Origin: Arcobacteraceae bacterium
GTDB lineage: Bacteria > Campylobacterota > Campylobacteria > Campylobacterales > Arcobacteraceae
Direction: 5' to 3'
Length of the DNA stretch: 64,000 nt
Assembly (NCBI GenBank): GCA_021107755.1
Contig: JAIOSF010000021.1
Coordinates: 163,740-227,739, forward strand
Each line of letters starts with the position of its first letter. Position 1 is the stretch's first letter. Below are positions 45,674 to 54,293 of this stretch, piece after piece. Made by a program: the position numbers and the translations under genes. The notes beneath the pieces were generated by a model. The model ran no database searches. It had not been told where the DNA came from and saw only the letters and a program-made list of their open reading frames with translations.

Positions 45674-47814
45674 TTTTGATCACCTTTAGGTTGTAATACT
45701 TTCTCTTTTGGACCATCTGCGACTACTTTACCACCTTCTATAACTATAACTCTATCCACTAGAGTTAATACAGACATTTTATGTGTTATCATTATAAGGG
45801 TTTGATTTTGAATAAGGTTTTTCATCTTCTTCATAAAAGCTTGTTCTGTTTGTCTGTCCATAGAGTTTGTTGGTTCATCAAGTATCATAATATTTGGACT
45901 TGTAAGAAGTGCTCTTGCTAGTGTTACAGATTGTCGCTCCCCTCCACTTAATCCTTCCCCTCGCTCCCCTACAAGTAGATCATAACCAGCTTCATGTTTT
46001 CCTAAAAAGTCATGAACCCCTGCTGCTTTTGATGCTTCTAAAACCTCTTCATCTGTTACATACTGTTCACCTATTGTAATATTATCTTTAATTGTTCCCA
46101 TAAATAAAAAAGGTTCTTGCGGAACACACCCTATTGATCTTCTTAAATCAACAGGATCAATCTGTCTAATATCTGTTTTGTCAACTAAAACAGAACCATG
46201 AGTAGGCGAATACAAGTTTAAAATAAGTTTTGCTAAAGTTGATTTTCCAGAACCAATTCGTCCTAAAATAGCAACTTTTTCACCTTGTCTAATAGTAAGA
46301 TTGATATTTTTCAATGTTTCAAAGTTTTGTCCTTTATAAGAAAATGTTACATCTTTAAACTCAATATCACCATTAAGGTTTGGACGACTTATGTAGTTTT
46401 TATCACTTTTTTCAACTTCCATATTCATAATCTCTTCTATATTATTCATAGAGATAATCGTTTGGTCATATCGTATAATCATCCCAACTATTTGAGAAAT
46501 AGGGGCAATAACACGACCATTTAACATCATAGCAGCAACAATTCCACCCATACTCATCTCACCCTCTAACGATAAATAAACACCAGCAACAATAATGGCT
46601 ATATTTGATAGCTTAGAGATCATAGCAGTTGTGAGTGTTGTAAATTGTGAAAACATTTGAGATTTTTCACCATAATAAAGTGTTTGATTTAGTGATTCAT
46701 CCCAGTGTGCTTTCATCCTATTTTGAGCTCGTATACTTTTGATAATCTCTAGCCCAGCAACTGCCTCATTTAAAGTGGTTTGTTTGAGTTGTTCCTCTTT
46801 TGCAGATTTTTCAACAACTGCTTTGATTTTATTTTTCATTGACCATGATAAAAGTAAAACAAGTACAATAGTAGCAACACTAATCCAACCTAAAAGTCCA
46901 CCAAAATAAAAAATAACAGCTATAAATAATAATGTAAAAGGGATATCAACAAGTGTAGCGATAGTTGCACTTGTAAAAAAGTCTCTTACACTTTGAAAAG
47001 ATTGGAGCCTACTTACAAATTGTCCTGTAGAACTTGGTTTTTCACTAAGTCTTATATTGAGCAGTTGATCAAATATTTTATTACTCATTATTAAATCAGC
47101 TTTTTTCCCAGCTTTTCCTAAATAATAAGCCCTTAAAAGTGAAAAAATAAGATCAAATACTAAAATAAATACAATACCAAAAGTCATAGCAAGAAGTGTT
47201 TCAATAGCATTATTTGGTAAAACTCTATCAAAAACATTTTTCATGAAAAGTGGCATAGCAAGTACAAAAAGATTGATAAATATTGCCGCTACTATCACTT
47301 TTTTATATATAGGTAAATTTGCTCTAAATGCACCCCAAAACCAGTCTTTTGGCTTTGGTATTACGATTTCATTTGAAACTTTATTTTCAAATTTATAAGT
47401 AGGTTTTATGATGATGACTTGTTGTATAAATTCTCTTTCTAAATCTTCTATTGACATAGTGATTTCACCTTCACTAAGTCCAGGGATTATTACTTGTGCA
47501 GTCCCTTTGTCAAAATCCATATCAAGTAAAACACAAGCTCTATTTTTTTCAAGAATTAAAATAGCAGGTAAAGCAAGTCTTGATATACCTTTGAGTTCCC
47601 GTTTTACTACTTTTGAGATAAGACCAATTCTTTTTGAAGAGATTAAAAAGTCATCAATAGACATTGAACTATTATGGAGTGGAAGACCTGACATTAAAGA
47701 GTCTTTTGAAGTATGCCTTTGATAAAAAATTGCAATAAAATATAATGATTCAAGGAGAGAATCTACAGTTCTCCTCTCTTTCATTAGGTCATTTTTTATA
47801 GATTGATTTTCCAT
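45670..47814 (-). CDS. lapB: Type I secretion ABC transporter with C39-like domain (LapB type)
   Basis: 714 residues. The N-terminal C39-like domain has no catalytic Cys (DSLLESLYFIAIF in the Cys region), as in LapB-type and RTX exporters. The membrane domain spans about 165-445. The nucleotide-binding domain has GRIGSGKST (Walker A), LSGGERQ signature and IMILDEPT (Walker B). It exports the giant adhesin. It lies 9 nt after lapE and overlaps lapC. Confidence 0.95.
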   Translation of the reverse strand: MENQSIKNDLMKERRTVDSLLESLYFIAIFYQRHTSKDSLMSGLPLHNSSMSIDDFLISSKRIGLISKVVKRELKGISRLALPAILILEKNRACVLLDMDFDKGTAQVIIPGLSEGEITMSIEDLEREFIQQVIIIKPTYKFENKVSNEIVIPKPKDWFWGAFRANLPIYKKVIVAAIFINLFVLAMPLFMKNVFDRVLPNNAIETLLAMTFGIVFILVFDLIFSLLRAYYLGKAGKKADLIMSNKIFDQLLNIRLSEKPSSTGQFVSRLQSFQSVRDFFTSATIATLVDIPFTLLFIAVIFYFGGLLGWISVATIVLVLLLSWSMKNKIKAVVEKSAKEEQLKQTTLNEAVAGLEIIKSIRAQNRMKAHWDESLNQTLYYGEKSQMFSQFTTLTTAMISKLSNIAIIVAGVYLSLEGEMSMGGIVAAMMLNGRVIAPISQIVGMIIRYDQTIISMNNIEEIMNMEVEKSDKNYISRPNLNGDIEFKDVTFSYKGQNFETLKNINLTIRQGEKVAILGRIGSGKSTLAKLILNLYSPTHGSVLVDKTDIRQIDPVDLRRSIGCVPQEPFLFMGTIKDNITIGEQYVTDEEVLEASKAAGVHDFLGKHEAGYDLLVGERGEGLSGGERQSVTLARALLTSPNIMILDEPTNSMDRQTEQAFMKKMKNLIQNQTLIMITHKMSVLTLVDRVIVIEGGKVVADGPKEKVLQPKGDQK

Positions 47815-47823
47815 TATTATACT

Positions 47824-49620
47824 TTACTTATTAATATTATCTATATATGCACCATATACAAGTGCTTTTCTATTTATAGCTTTAATAGCTTCTTTAGCAT
47901 CAGCTACAGAAACATAGTTTCCATAAGTTAGTTGTAATATATTATTGTTTTTACCAACTTTATGGAAATTATAGTTATCCATTAGTTTGTGATTTTTAAC
48001 AAATTCTTTTAAATCTTTTTCTGCTTTGAAAATTGCTATTTTGATAGTATATTTATATTTATTTGAATCGTCTGAACCTAATGATAAAGTCTCTACATTT
48101 GATTTAGGTTTTTCATCACTTTTTTCATTATTATAAATATTCTCAATCATAGAATCTACATCCATCTCCTCTTTTATAGGTGACTTTTCTTCTATTGGTG
48201 TTTCATCTTGTGATGTAGGAGTTTCATCAAACATATTTAATAAATCTTCACTTAAACCCGTATCAGTAGGATCAACTTTAGGCTCAGTATCTCTTGGTAC
48301 AAAAGCATATTTATCACAAGTTTGTTTCTCTTGCATTAAGATTACATCACTTAATATTGACATATTGAATAACAAGTTATAATAAGCAGAAATATAATCA
48401 AAGTCTTGTTGAATTTTATCAATATTTGATCTATAAAGTTCAGCTTCTGCATTAAGAATATCAATAAAAGTTCTCGTACCATCTGCTAGTTGTTTTTTAT
48501 AAACTTTTACAATATTAAAATTATCTTCCACATAGAGTTTCATATTCTCGATTCGTTTTTGAAGATTGTAAAAAGTGTTGTAGGATTCTTTTATCTCATC
48601 GATAACTTCATTTGTTACAGCATCAAGTTTTTTTTGCTCTTCTTGTAAAAATAGCTTCTCTTTTTGTGTCATGTAGTAAGTTTTACCACCTTCAAAAAGA
48701 TTCCAACTTAGATAAAGTCTAGCGCTATATATATCTTCTCTACCATTTTCTGCTAATTCTATATCATTGTCAAGTAAGGTTTGTAGTTGTACTTTAATTG
48801 TGGGTTTAAAACCTGCTTTTTCTTGAATGATTTTCTCTTTTTGTTCTTTTGTTTTTTCTATTTGTTCTTGAACCTTATAGCTTCTTCTTACACCAACTTT
48901 TATTGCTTCTTCTAAGCTAGGGGGTAAAAAACTTTCATTTACATTTGGTCTACAAATATTTCCTTTAAGATCTTTTCCTACAAGTTTTTTGTATAAGCTC
49001 AAAGCTTGTTTTTGCTCATTTTCTTGTTCTAAATATCTATCTAAAACAGAATGGTATTTTGAGTTAACTTGATGTGTTTCTAAAACCTCACCACTTATCT
49101 CCTCTTTCTCCTTTGCAATAGTTAGATAATTTTCATGAAGTTTTATATTATGTTGTGAGAGTGCTACAAGTTCTTGTCTACTTGTTAAGTCAAGATAGGC
49201 ATTTACAGTATCTAGAATAATATTTTCTACGCTATATAAACTTCTGTATTTATTAGAATTATATCTATATCTAAACTCTTGAGCTTGACTAGGGGTAAGA
49301 CCCCCATCATAAAGTACATGTTCAAGTTTTAAAACTGCATTCCAACCATTTTTTTTCGTCCAACCTTGGGCAGGTGGAGGTGTATCTGGATCATCATAGG
49401 TTTTCGATTTTTCTAGATAAGCATCTAAGTTTAGAGTAGGTAAATAGTCAGCTTCTTCTTGATGGATATAAAGCTCATAAGCATCTCTATTGAGATGTTC
49501 CGCAATAATTGATGGATTAGAGTTCAATGTATCCTCTACACTATTTCGTAAACTAGTTGCATAAATACTTGTAGTACATATAACACTTAATAGAATATAA
49601 TATTTTAATTGTTTTAACAT
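47824..49620 (-). CDS. lapE: TolC-family outer-membrane channel with SPOR-like tail (LapE type)
   Basis: 598 residues. A signal peptide (MLKQLKYYILLSVICTTSIYA) precedes a TolC/OEP domain of about 400 residues with SAEDTLNSNP-like, WNLFEGGKT and DGTRTFIDILNAEAELYRS motifs. A Pro/Glu/Asp-rich linker (about 435-510) leads to a C-terminal module of about 75 residues that looks like SPOR (YTIKIAIFKAEKDL..., LTYGNYVSVADAKEAIKAI). SPOR domains bind denuded peptidoglycan, often at the septum. AAAGGTC precedes the ATG. The promoter with tandem repeats lies about 100 nt upstream. Confidence 0.92.
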   Translation of the reverse strand: MLKQLKYYILLSVICTTSIYATSLRNSVEDTLNSNPSIIAEHLNRDAYELYIHQEEADYLPTLNLDAYLEKSKTYDDPDTPPPAQGWTKKNGWNAVLKLEHVLYDGGLTPSQAQEFRYRYNSNKYRSLYSVENIILDTVNAYLDLTSRQELVALSQHNIKLHENYLTIAKEKEEISGEVLETHQVNSKYHSVLDRYLEQENEQKQALSLYKKLVGKDLKGNICRPNVNESFLPPSLEEAIKVGVRRSYKVQEQIEKTKEQKEKIIQEKAGFKPTIKVQLQTLLDNDIELAENGREDIYSARLYLSWNLFEGGKTYYMTQKEKLFLQEEQKKLDAVTNEVIDEIKESYNTFYNLQKRIENMKLYVEDNFNIVKVYKKQLADGTRTFIDILNAEAELYRSNIDKIQQDFDYISAYYNLLFNMSILSDVILMQEKQTCDKYAFVPRDTEPKVDPTDTGLSEDLLNMFDETPTSQDETPIEEKSPIKEEMDVDSMIENIYNNEKSDEKPKSNVETLSLGSDDSNKYKYTIKIAIFKAEKDLKEFVKNHKLMDNYNFHKVGKNNNILQLTYGNYVSVADAKEAIKAINRKALVYGAYIDNINK

Positions 49621-49723
49621 TAATGACCTTTCATATAAACAAATAATTGAGTACTATAATACAAAAAAGTTACTAAAAGTTGCCATTTTTATAATTATTT
49701 TAGTAATTATTTATTTAAATCAA

Positions 49724-49756
49724 ATTATATATCAAAAAAGTATCAAAGAAGTATCA
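49724..49756 (-). promoter_or_regulatory. lapE promoter with tandem 11-bp operator repeats
   Basis: Reading on the minus strand: TGATACTTCTT (49756-49746), TGATACTTTTT (49745-49735), one T, then GATA and the -10 TATAAT (49729-49724). A third degenerate copy, TGATAT, overlaps the -10 edge. The same array at the same distance from TATAAT occurs in front of the response-regulator gene. The element begins just past the lapD stop codon. Confidence 0.75.
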
Positions 49757-49762
49757 TATATT

Positions 49763-51958
49763 TTATCTACTAGCTCCATATAGTCCAATATCTTTTACAA
49801 TTTCAAAATCATCATCATCTTTTACATTTTCTGCAAATACTTTAATGGTTAAAAGTGATGAAAGCTCTTGCATAGCTTCTACAAAACCTTTTTTACTTGA
49901 ATCTTTACAGATACCATCTGTATAATCTCTGGCAAGTCTAATATAATCAAGATTAAAGTCTTTTATGTTATCAAGTGGGATAAACTTTGTTTCAAATCTT
50001 TTGATAATTATTTTAGCTCCTGCTTTGTGTATAGCTTCTATAAAATATTTGAATGTTTCTACATCTTTAGCAGCACCATACGCTGTAACACTAAAAACCA
50101 ACTGAGAAGCAATCTCTTTATTTTCTAAAACAATACCTTTTAGCCAGTTTTTAAACTTGATATCAAAAACAGAATCTAATGATAAGTTAATAGAGATACT
50201 ATGTGTAATACTTGTATCTTTTATATGTTGTATCACTTTTTTTACAACAGCTTTATCAAAGTCTAATATTTTGTCATATTTCTCAGCTATTGAGATAAAT
50301 GTTCCTATTGGTATAAGTTCATTATTTTTATCTTTTGCTTGAGTAAATGCTTCCTCCATTACCACAAGATTTTGCTCTTTCATATCTAAACAATAAGCTT
50401 GTCCAATATAACTAATATTAAATTTTTGATTATCTATGATATCAAAAACTAAATCTCTCCATTCATTCATATCTCTTGCTAAATCATTGTCATCTCTTAT
50501 AAAAGCTTCATTTGCACCAATTAATTTGGCTTTTTCATAAGCTTCGTTGGCACTTGCAATTATACCAGGAGTTGTACCTATAGGGTTAAAAGGGGTTCCC
50601 CCAATATGTGCTACATCAGTAATGTTAAATGTTATAGCAAATGATTCTAAAGCAATTTTTAGTCTATGAATCACCTGTTTTATCTCATTTTCTTCTATGT
50701 TTTTTGCTATCATAGCAAATTCAGAACCATAAAATCTATATGCTGTTACTTTAGGAGATAGGTTCTTTAATATATTTGTAAAATATATTAAAAATTTATC
50801 TACCTCTTTATTTGTATGATTTTTTGCATAAGAACTTAAATCATCAATTTTTACTATAAATACATATCCTGTCTCTTTTGAAATAAACATTTTTTTCATA
50901 TCGGTTTCAAATGTTTGTCGTAAATGAAGTCCAGTTAACTCATCAAGGGAGAGCTTCTGAGTCATTGATTCTAAATTTGCATTAAGTTTTTTTATAACTC
51001 CCTCTATTTTACTTGACATATCATTCATAGCAATTGATACACTTTTTAACTCTGTTGTCCAAGGAAGATGTTTAATAATCTCAAATTTACCTTTTGAGAT
51101 AGATTGGGCTAGAGTTTCTATGTTTTTTAAAGGTTTTAAGATAAATCGTAAAAATATTACAAGAAGTAGAATAGAAAATGTAAAAGCAATAATAGCGTAC
51201 ACAATAGCACCCTTAGCTTGCTCATAAAGCTTTGCATAAGCATCACCAGCATTTGCACTTACATAGATAATAGCTGTTGTATTCCAGCCATTACTAATCT
51301 CACTTTTCATCTCAGACATTTTTAAGGGTATAAGGTTTATAAACCATTGTGGTATATAATCAAATTTTTCAGCTCTAGTAACTTTTGCAATAATTTTTGT
51401 GATATTTAATGTAGAAGTTGCATTCACTGTTTGATGATTGTTTGTAGCTTGAAAATTGATTGTAATATTATCTCCATCTATAAAATTTTTATTTGGTATA
51501 AAACTATATGTTAGTTTTTTGGTGTTTATTTTTGTTGTAGCTTCATTTTCAAGAAGTGCAAGTTCATTGGTGATGTCATCAGAATTACTTTGTTCAATTT
51601 CCCCGTAATTTTTGTCAACTGTTACATTTGATACTTCCCAATCTGTATGATCTGTGAGTTTACTATTTTGAATTAAATCTTCATTTGTAAAACTAGTAGC
51701 AACATCTTCTAGGCGGATCTCTTTATAAAATCCTCTATTTGCTATGGCACTAATAATTGATTGTATTTGGGGGTCTTGTTTATTTGTCATTAAAGATTTT
51801 AAACTCATCCCTAGACTTGTAGCAGTGTCTTGTGCTTTTGTTGTGGATTCCAGTTCAAGATATTCTTTTGTATTGTTGACACTTATTATAAAGTTTCCAG
51901 TAAATATCATAAAGAATATAAAAGATATTATTATATAGAGTTGTTTAGACAATGACAT
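49763..51958 (-). CDS. lapD: LapD-like inner-membrane c-di-GMP receptor
   Basis: 731 residues. The N-terminal segment (SLSKQLYIIISFIFFMIFTGNFIIS) and following helix match LapD. The periplasmic domain keeps the PQWFINLIPL element and a GW motif, but carries about 90-100 extra residues before PQWF. A second membrane segment lies at about 245-270, then HAMP, a degenerate GGDEF (YGSEF) and a degenerate EAL (MEEAF). Such domains bind c-di-GMP without turnover. In the Lap model, bound c-di-GMP makes LapD sequester LapG, so the adhesin stays on the surface. AGGAG precedes the ATG. Confidence 0.93.
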   Translation of the reverse strand: MSLSKQLYIIISFIFFMIFTGNFIISVNNTKEYLELESTTKAQDTATSLGMSLKSLMTNKQDPQIQSIISAIANRGFYKEIRLEDVATSFTNEDLIQNSKLTDHTDWEVSNVTVDKNYGEIEQSNSDDITNELALLENEATTKINTKKLTYSFIPNKNFIDGDNITINFQATNNHQTVNATSTLNITKIIAKVTRAEKFDYIPQWFINLIPLKMSEMKSEISNGWNTTAIIYVSANAGDAYAKLYEQAKGAIVYAIIAFTFSILLLVIFLRFILKPLKNIETLAQSISKGKFEIIKHLPWTTELKSVSIAMNDMSSKIEGVIKKLNANLESMTQKLSLDELTGLHLRQTFETDMKKMFISKETGYVFIVKIDDLSSYAKNHTNKEVDKFLIYFTNILKNLSPKVTAYRFYGSEFAMIAKNIEENEIKQVIHRLKIALESFAITFNITDVAHIGGTPFNPIGTTPGIIASANEAYEKAKLIGANEAFIRDDNDLARDMNEWRDLVFDIIDNQKFNISYIGQAYCLDMKEQNLVVMEEAFTQAKDKNNELIPIGTFISIAEKYDKILDFDKAVVKKVIQHIKDTSITHSISINLSLDSVFDIKFKNWLKGIVLENKEIASQLVFSVTAYGAAKDVETFKYFIEAIHKAGAKIIIKRFETKFIPLDNIKDFNLDYIRLARDYTDGICKDSSKKGFVEAMQELSSLLTIKVFAENVKDDDDFEIVKDIGLYGASR

Positions 51959-51991
51959 AAGATTCTCCTAGGGTTAGTATTATTTTTCGCA

Positions 51992-52639
51992 TTAAATTCT
52001 CTCCATCATAGATTTCCAGTTTTTTAGGTTATTACTTCCAGCACTTACTTCAGTTCGCCCTTTGTTTTGTGCTTTCCATAATCCTGCTGCATTAAAACTA
52101 TAAACAGGACTAAGATCAGTTCTAGCAGTTGCAAGTTTAAGTTTTTTGTTAATATTATCCAAAACTATAGGTGGTTTATTTGTTTTATGATAGTAGTTAA
52201 GTACCATATGTGCTTCTTCAAACTTAGTGTTACTTCGTTTAAGAGTTACATAGGTTATTTTAAGTTTTTCATCAGGAATCCCAAGTTGTCTTAGTGCAAA
52301 ATATTTCGCAATAGCATAATCTTCACAATCCCCAGCACCAGTTCCTAAAAACTCAAAAGGTGAAGCCCAATAGTCATTTTGTTTCCAATGTACACTATCT
52401 CTTTTATAAGTTATTTGATTAAAAAAGTCATTTACTATTTTAAGTTTTTCTAAGGTGTTTTTACCTTTTGCACTTTGAAGCATTTGATCCCATAACAGAA
52501 CTCTCTTTTTTGCTTTTACACCATACTTTTTCTCTATTTTAAGAAGTTGGTCCAATGAAATATTTACAGGCATACTTGCAAGAAGTATAGTAAAAAATAT
52601 AAGTACAATAGTAAAAGTATTTCTCAAAAATTTTGGCAT
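51992..52639 (-). CDS. lapG: LapG-type periplasmic cysteine protease
   Basis: 215 residues with a signal anchor (about 7-25). The transglutaminase-like Cys protease triad is Cys105 in GAGDCEDYAIAK, His144 in EEAHMVLNYY and Asp161 in VLDNI. A calcium-site Asp-rich pattern near DCEDY is also typical. LapG cuts the N-terminal part of LapA-type adhesins, releasing them. AGGAAG lies before the ATG. It is followed by lapD after 33 nt in the same operon. Confidence 0.94.
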   Translation of the reverse strand: MPKFLRNTFTIVLIFFTILLASMPVNISLDQLLKIEKKYGVKAKKRVLLWDQMLQSAKGKNTLEKLKIVNDFFNQITYKRDSVHWKQNDYWASPFEFLGTGAGDCEDYAIAKYFALRQLGIPDEKLKITYVTLKRSNTKFEEAHMVLNYYHKTNKPPIVLDNINKKLKLATARTDLSPVYSFNAAGLWKAQNKGRTEVSAGSNNLKNWKSMMERI

Positions 52640-52714
52640 CAGTACTTCCTATAAAGATAGTTACATTGTAACCAAAATTTTTTAAAAATATGATAATAAT
52701 TCTATTGAGCCTAT

Positions 52715-52747
52715 TGATACTTTTTTGATACTTTTTTATAGTATAAT
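52715..52747 (+). promoter_or_regulatory. Response-regulator promoter with tandem 11-bp operator repeats
   Basis: Two perfect copies of TGATACTTTTT (52715-52725 and 52726-52736) are followed by one T, ATAG and the -10 TATAAT (52742-52747). The array occupies the -35 region and is in direct orientation with an 11-bp period, the form usually bound by OmpR-type regulators. The ATG comes 6 nt after the -10, so the mRNA is probably leaderless. Confidence 0.78.
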
Positions 52748-52753
52748 AACTTT

Positions 52754-53455
52754 ATGAATAATGGTAAGTCAAGTTTAAAACAACTCAAAACAAAATCAAT
52801 ACTTTATATTGAAGATGAAAAAAATATACGAAAAGAGTTAACATCAACATTACAATTGTTGTTTAACGAAGTGTTTTCATTTTCAAGTGCAGAACAAGGA
52901 CTAGATTTTTTTTCAAAAACAAAACCAGATATGATACTTAGTGATATAAGCTTAGATGGTTTAAGTGGATTAGAGTTTGCAAAAACAATACGACAATCAG
53001 ATAAAAAAATACCAATCATACTACTCTCGGCACATACAGATACAAGCTTTTTACTTCAAGCTGCAAAATTAAAACTAGTAGAGTATCTTACCAAACCAAT
53101 AACATATGATGAATTGACATCATCACTACTCTTAGCACTAGAAGAGATAGAGTCAAATGAAAAACGATTTGTAAATATTTCAGATACTGTTAAATATGAT
53201 ATGTTATACAAGGTTGTATATGAAAATGATACTGTCAAAAAACTCTCTGCAAGTGAGACAAGTCTTTTAGATTTTTTGATAAAAAATAAACATAGAACAC
53301 TCACAACAGAGGAGATTAAGAACTTTGTATGGGAAGATCCATATTATGTAACTGACACTGCATTTAAGTCATTGATGCATAAACTTAGAAATAAAGTTGG
53401 AAAAGATTCTGTTAAAAATGTCTCAGGGATAGGCTATTATATTGTGGTTGAGTAG
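52754..53455 (+). CDS. OmpR-type response regulator of the adhesin locus
   Basis: 233 residues. The receiver domain has acidic residues Glu20-Asp21, phospho-Asp64 in MILSDISLDG and the conserved Lys in YLTKPI. A winged-helix DNA-binding domain (about 150-233) ends in NVSGIGYYIVV. It is divergent from lapG-lapD and convergent with the histidine kinase gene, 1 nt apart. Its own promoter and that of lapE share tandem repeats, so autoregulation and control of the exporter operon are likely. No ribosome site precedes the ATG. Confidence 0.93.
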   Translation: MNNGKSSLKQLKTKSILYIEDEKNIRKELTSTLQLLFNEVFSFSSAEQGLDFFSKTKPDMILSDISLDGLSGLEFAKTIRQSDKKIPIILLSAHTDTSFLLQAAKLKLVEYLTKPITYDELTSSLLLALEEIESNEKRFVNISDTVKYDMLYKVVYENDTVKKLSASETSLLDFLIKNKHRTLTTEEIKNFVWEDPYYVTDTAFKSLMHKLRNKVGKDSVKNVSGIGYYIVVE

Positions 53456-53456
53456 A

Positions 53457-54251
53457 TTAGTATACAGGTAAAGTTATAAAAAACTTTGCACCATTTTGTT
53501 CATTTGAAGCGCTTAGAGTTCCATTCATATTATTTTCTACAATAAGTTTTGCCATAAAAAGTCCAATACCTGTACCATCTTTTTTTTCAAAAGTCATAAA
53601 TGGTTTAAAAATATCATCAATATATTTTTCACTTATACCACCACCGTTATCAAGAACTTCAGTGATACAAAGACCCTCTTGCTCATATACTTTTACCTCT
53701 ATAAGTCCATTTTTAATCCCTCTTTGAACTAATACATCTTTTGCATTAGATATGATATTGATAAGAACTTGTGAATACTCATTTTTATATCCATATATGG
53801 TTGGATTATGTTTGAGTATGATATTGACTTTGATATTTTTATTATCTAGGGTACTACTAAGAATATTTACTGTTCTTTTTATCTGATCTGATATTTTAAA
53901 TTGTGTTTTTTCTTTATCTTTTGCAAAGAAATTTCGAAAGTCATCAATAGTATTAGACATATATTTTAAGATATGATTTGACCTATTAATCACTTCTAAA
54001 ATCTCATCATTTGAAATATTTTCTTGTATTCTAATTTTGGCTTCAGTATTTATAAGTATAGAAGAGAGTTCCATCAAAGGTTGTCTCCACTGATGAGCAA
54101 TATTTCCTATCATCTCACCCATTGCTGCCATTTTTGATTGTTGGGTTAAGATTTTATTATGTTGTTCGCATTCTTTTTGTGAAGAGTTCTGCAAGGCCTT
54201 AAGTTGCCTTTCTAAAGAGCTTATTTTATCTTGATATTGTTTTTCAGTCAT
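53457..54251 (-). CDS. Soluble histidine kinase without sensor domain
   Basis: 264 residues. An N-terminal coiled coil (about 1-40) is followed by GEMIGNIAHQWRQPL and an HATPase domain (NIISNAKDVL, GNGGGI-like DNGGGIS, DGTGIGLFMAK). It has no membrane segment or PAS domain, so it must receive input through a partner. It is the probable partner of the adjacent response regulator. TATACT lies 6 nt before the ATG with no ribosome site. It is separated from the adhesin gene by a terminator hairpin. Confidence 0.9.
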   Translation of the reverse strand: MTEKQYQDKISSLERQLKALQNSSQKECEQHNKILTQQSKMAAMGEMIGNIAHQWRQPLMELSSILINTEAKIRIQENISNDEILEVINRSNHILKYMSNTIDDFRNFFAKDKEKTQFKISDQIKRTVNILSSTLDNKNIKVNIILKHNPTIYGYKNEYSQVLINIISNAKDVLVQRGIKNGLIEVKVYEQEGLCITEVLDNGGGISEKYIDDIFKPFMTFEKKDGTGIGLFMAKLIVENNMNGTLSASNEQNGAKFFITLPVY

Positions 54252-54257
54252 AAGTGT

Positions 54258-54263
54258 AGTATA
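54258..54263 (-). promoter_or_regulatory. -10 box 6 nt before kinase ATG (leaderless candidate)
   Basis: Minus-strand TATACT, then ACACTT, then ATG (54251). It has the same arrangement as uvrB and the partner regulator. It lies at the foot of the adhesin terminator hairpin. Confidence 0.45.
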
Positions 54264-54264
54264 T

Positions 54265-54291
54265 AATAAGAGAGTTGTTAACCCTCTTATT
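54265..54291 (-). terminator. Hairpin after giant adhesin gene
   Basis: Minus-strand arms AATAAGAG and CTCTTATT enclose an 11-nt loop and begin 2 nt past the adhesin stop codon. The following T content is moderate. Confidence 0.55.
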
Positions 54292-54293
54292 TA

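Noticed and set aside
52660..52672. GTTACATTGTAAC inverted repeat upstream of lapG
   Set aside because: Arms of six bases in an AT-rich gap; close to chance level and no second copy found near other lap genes.
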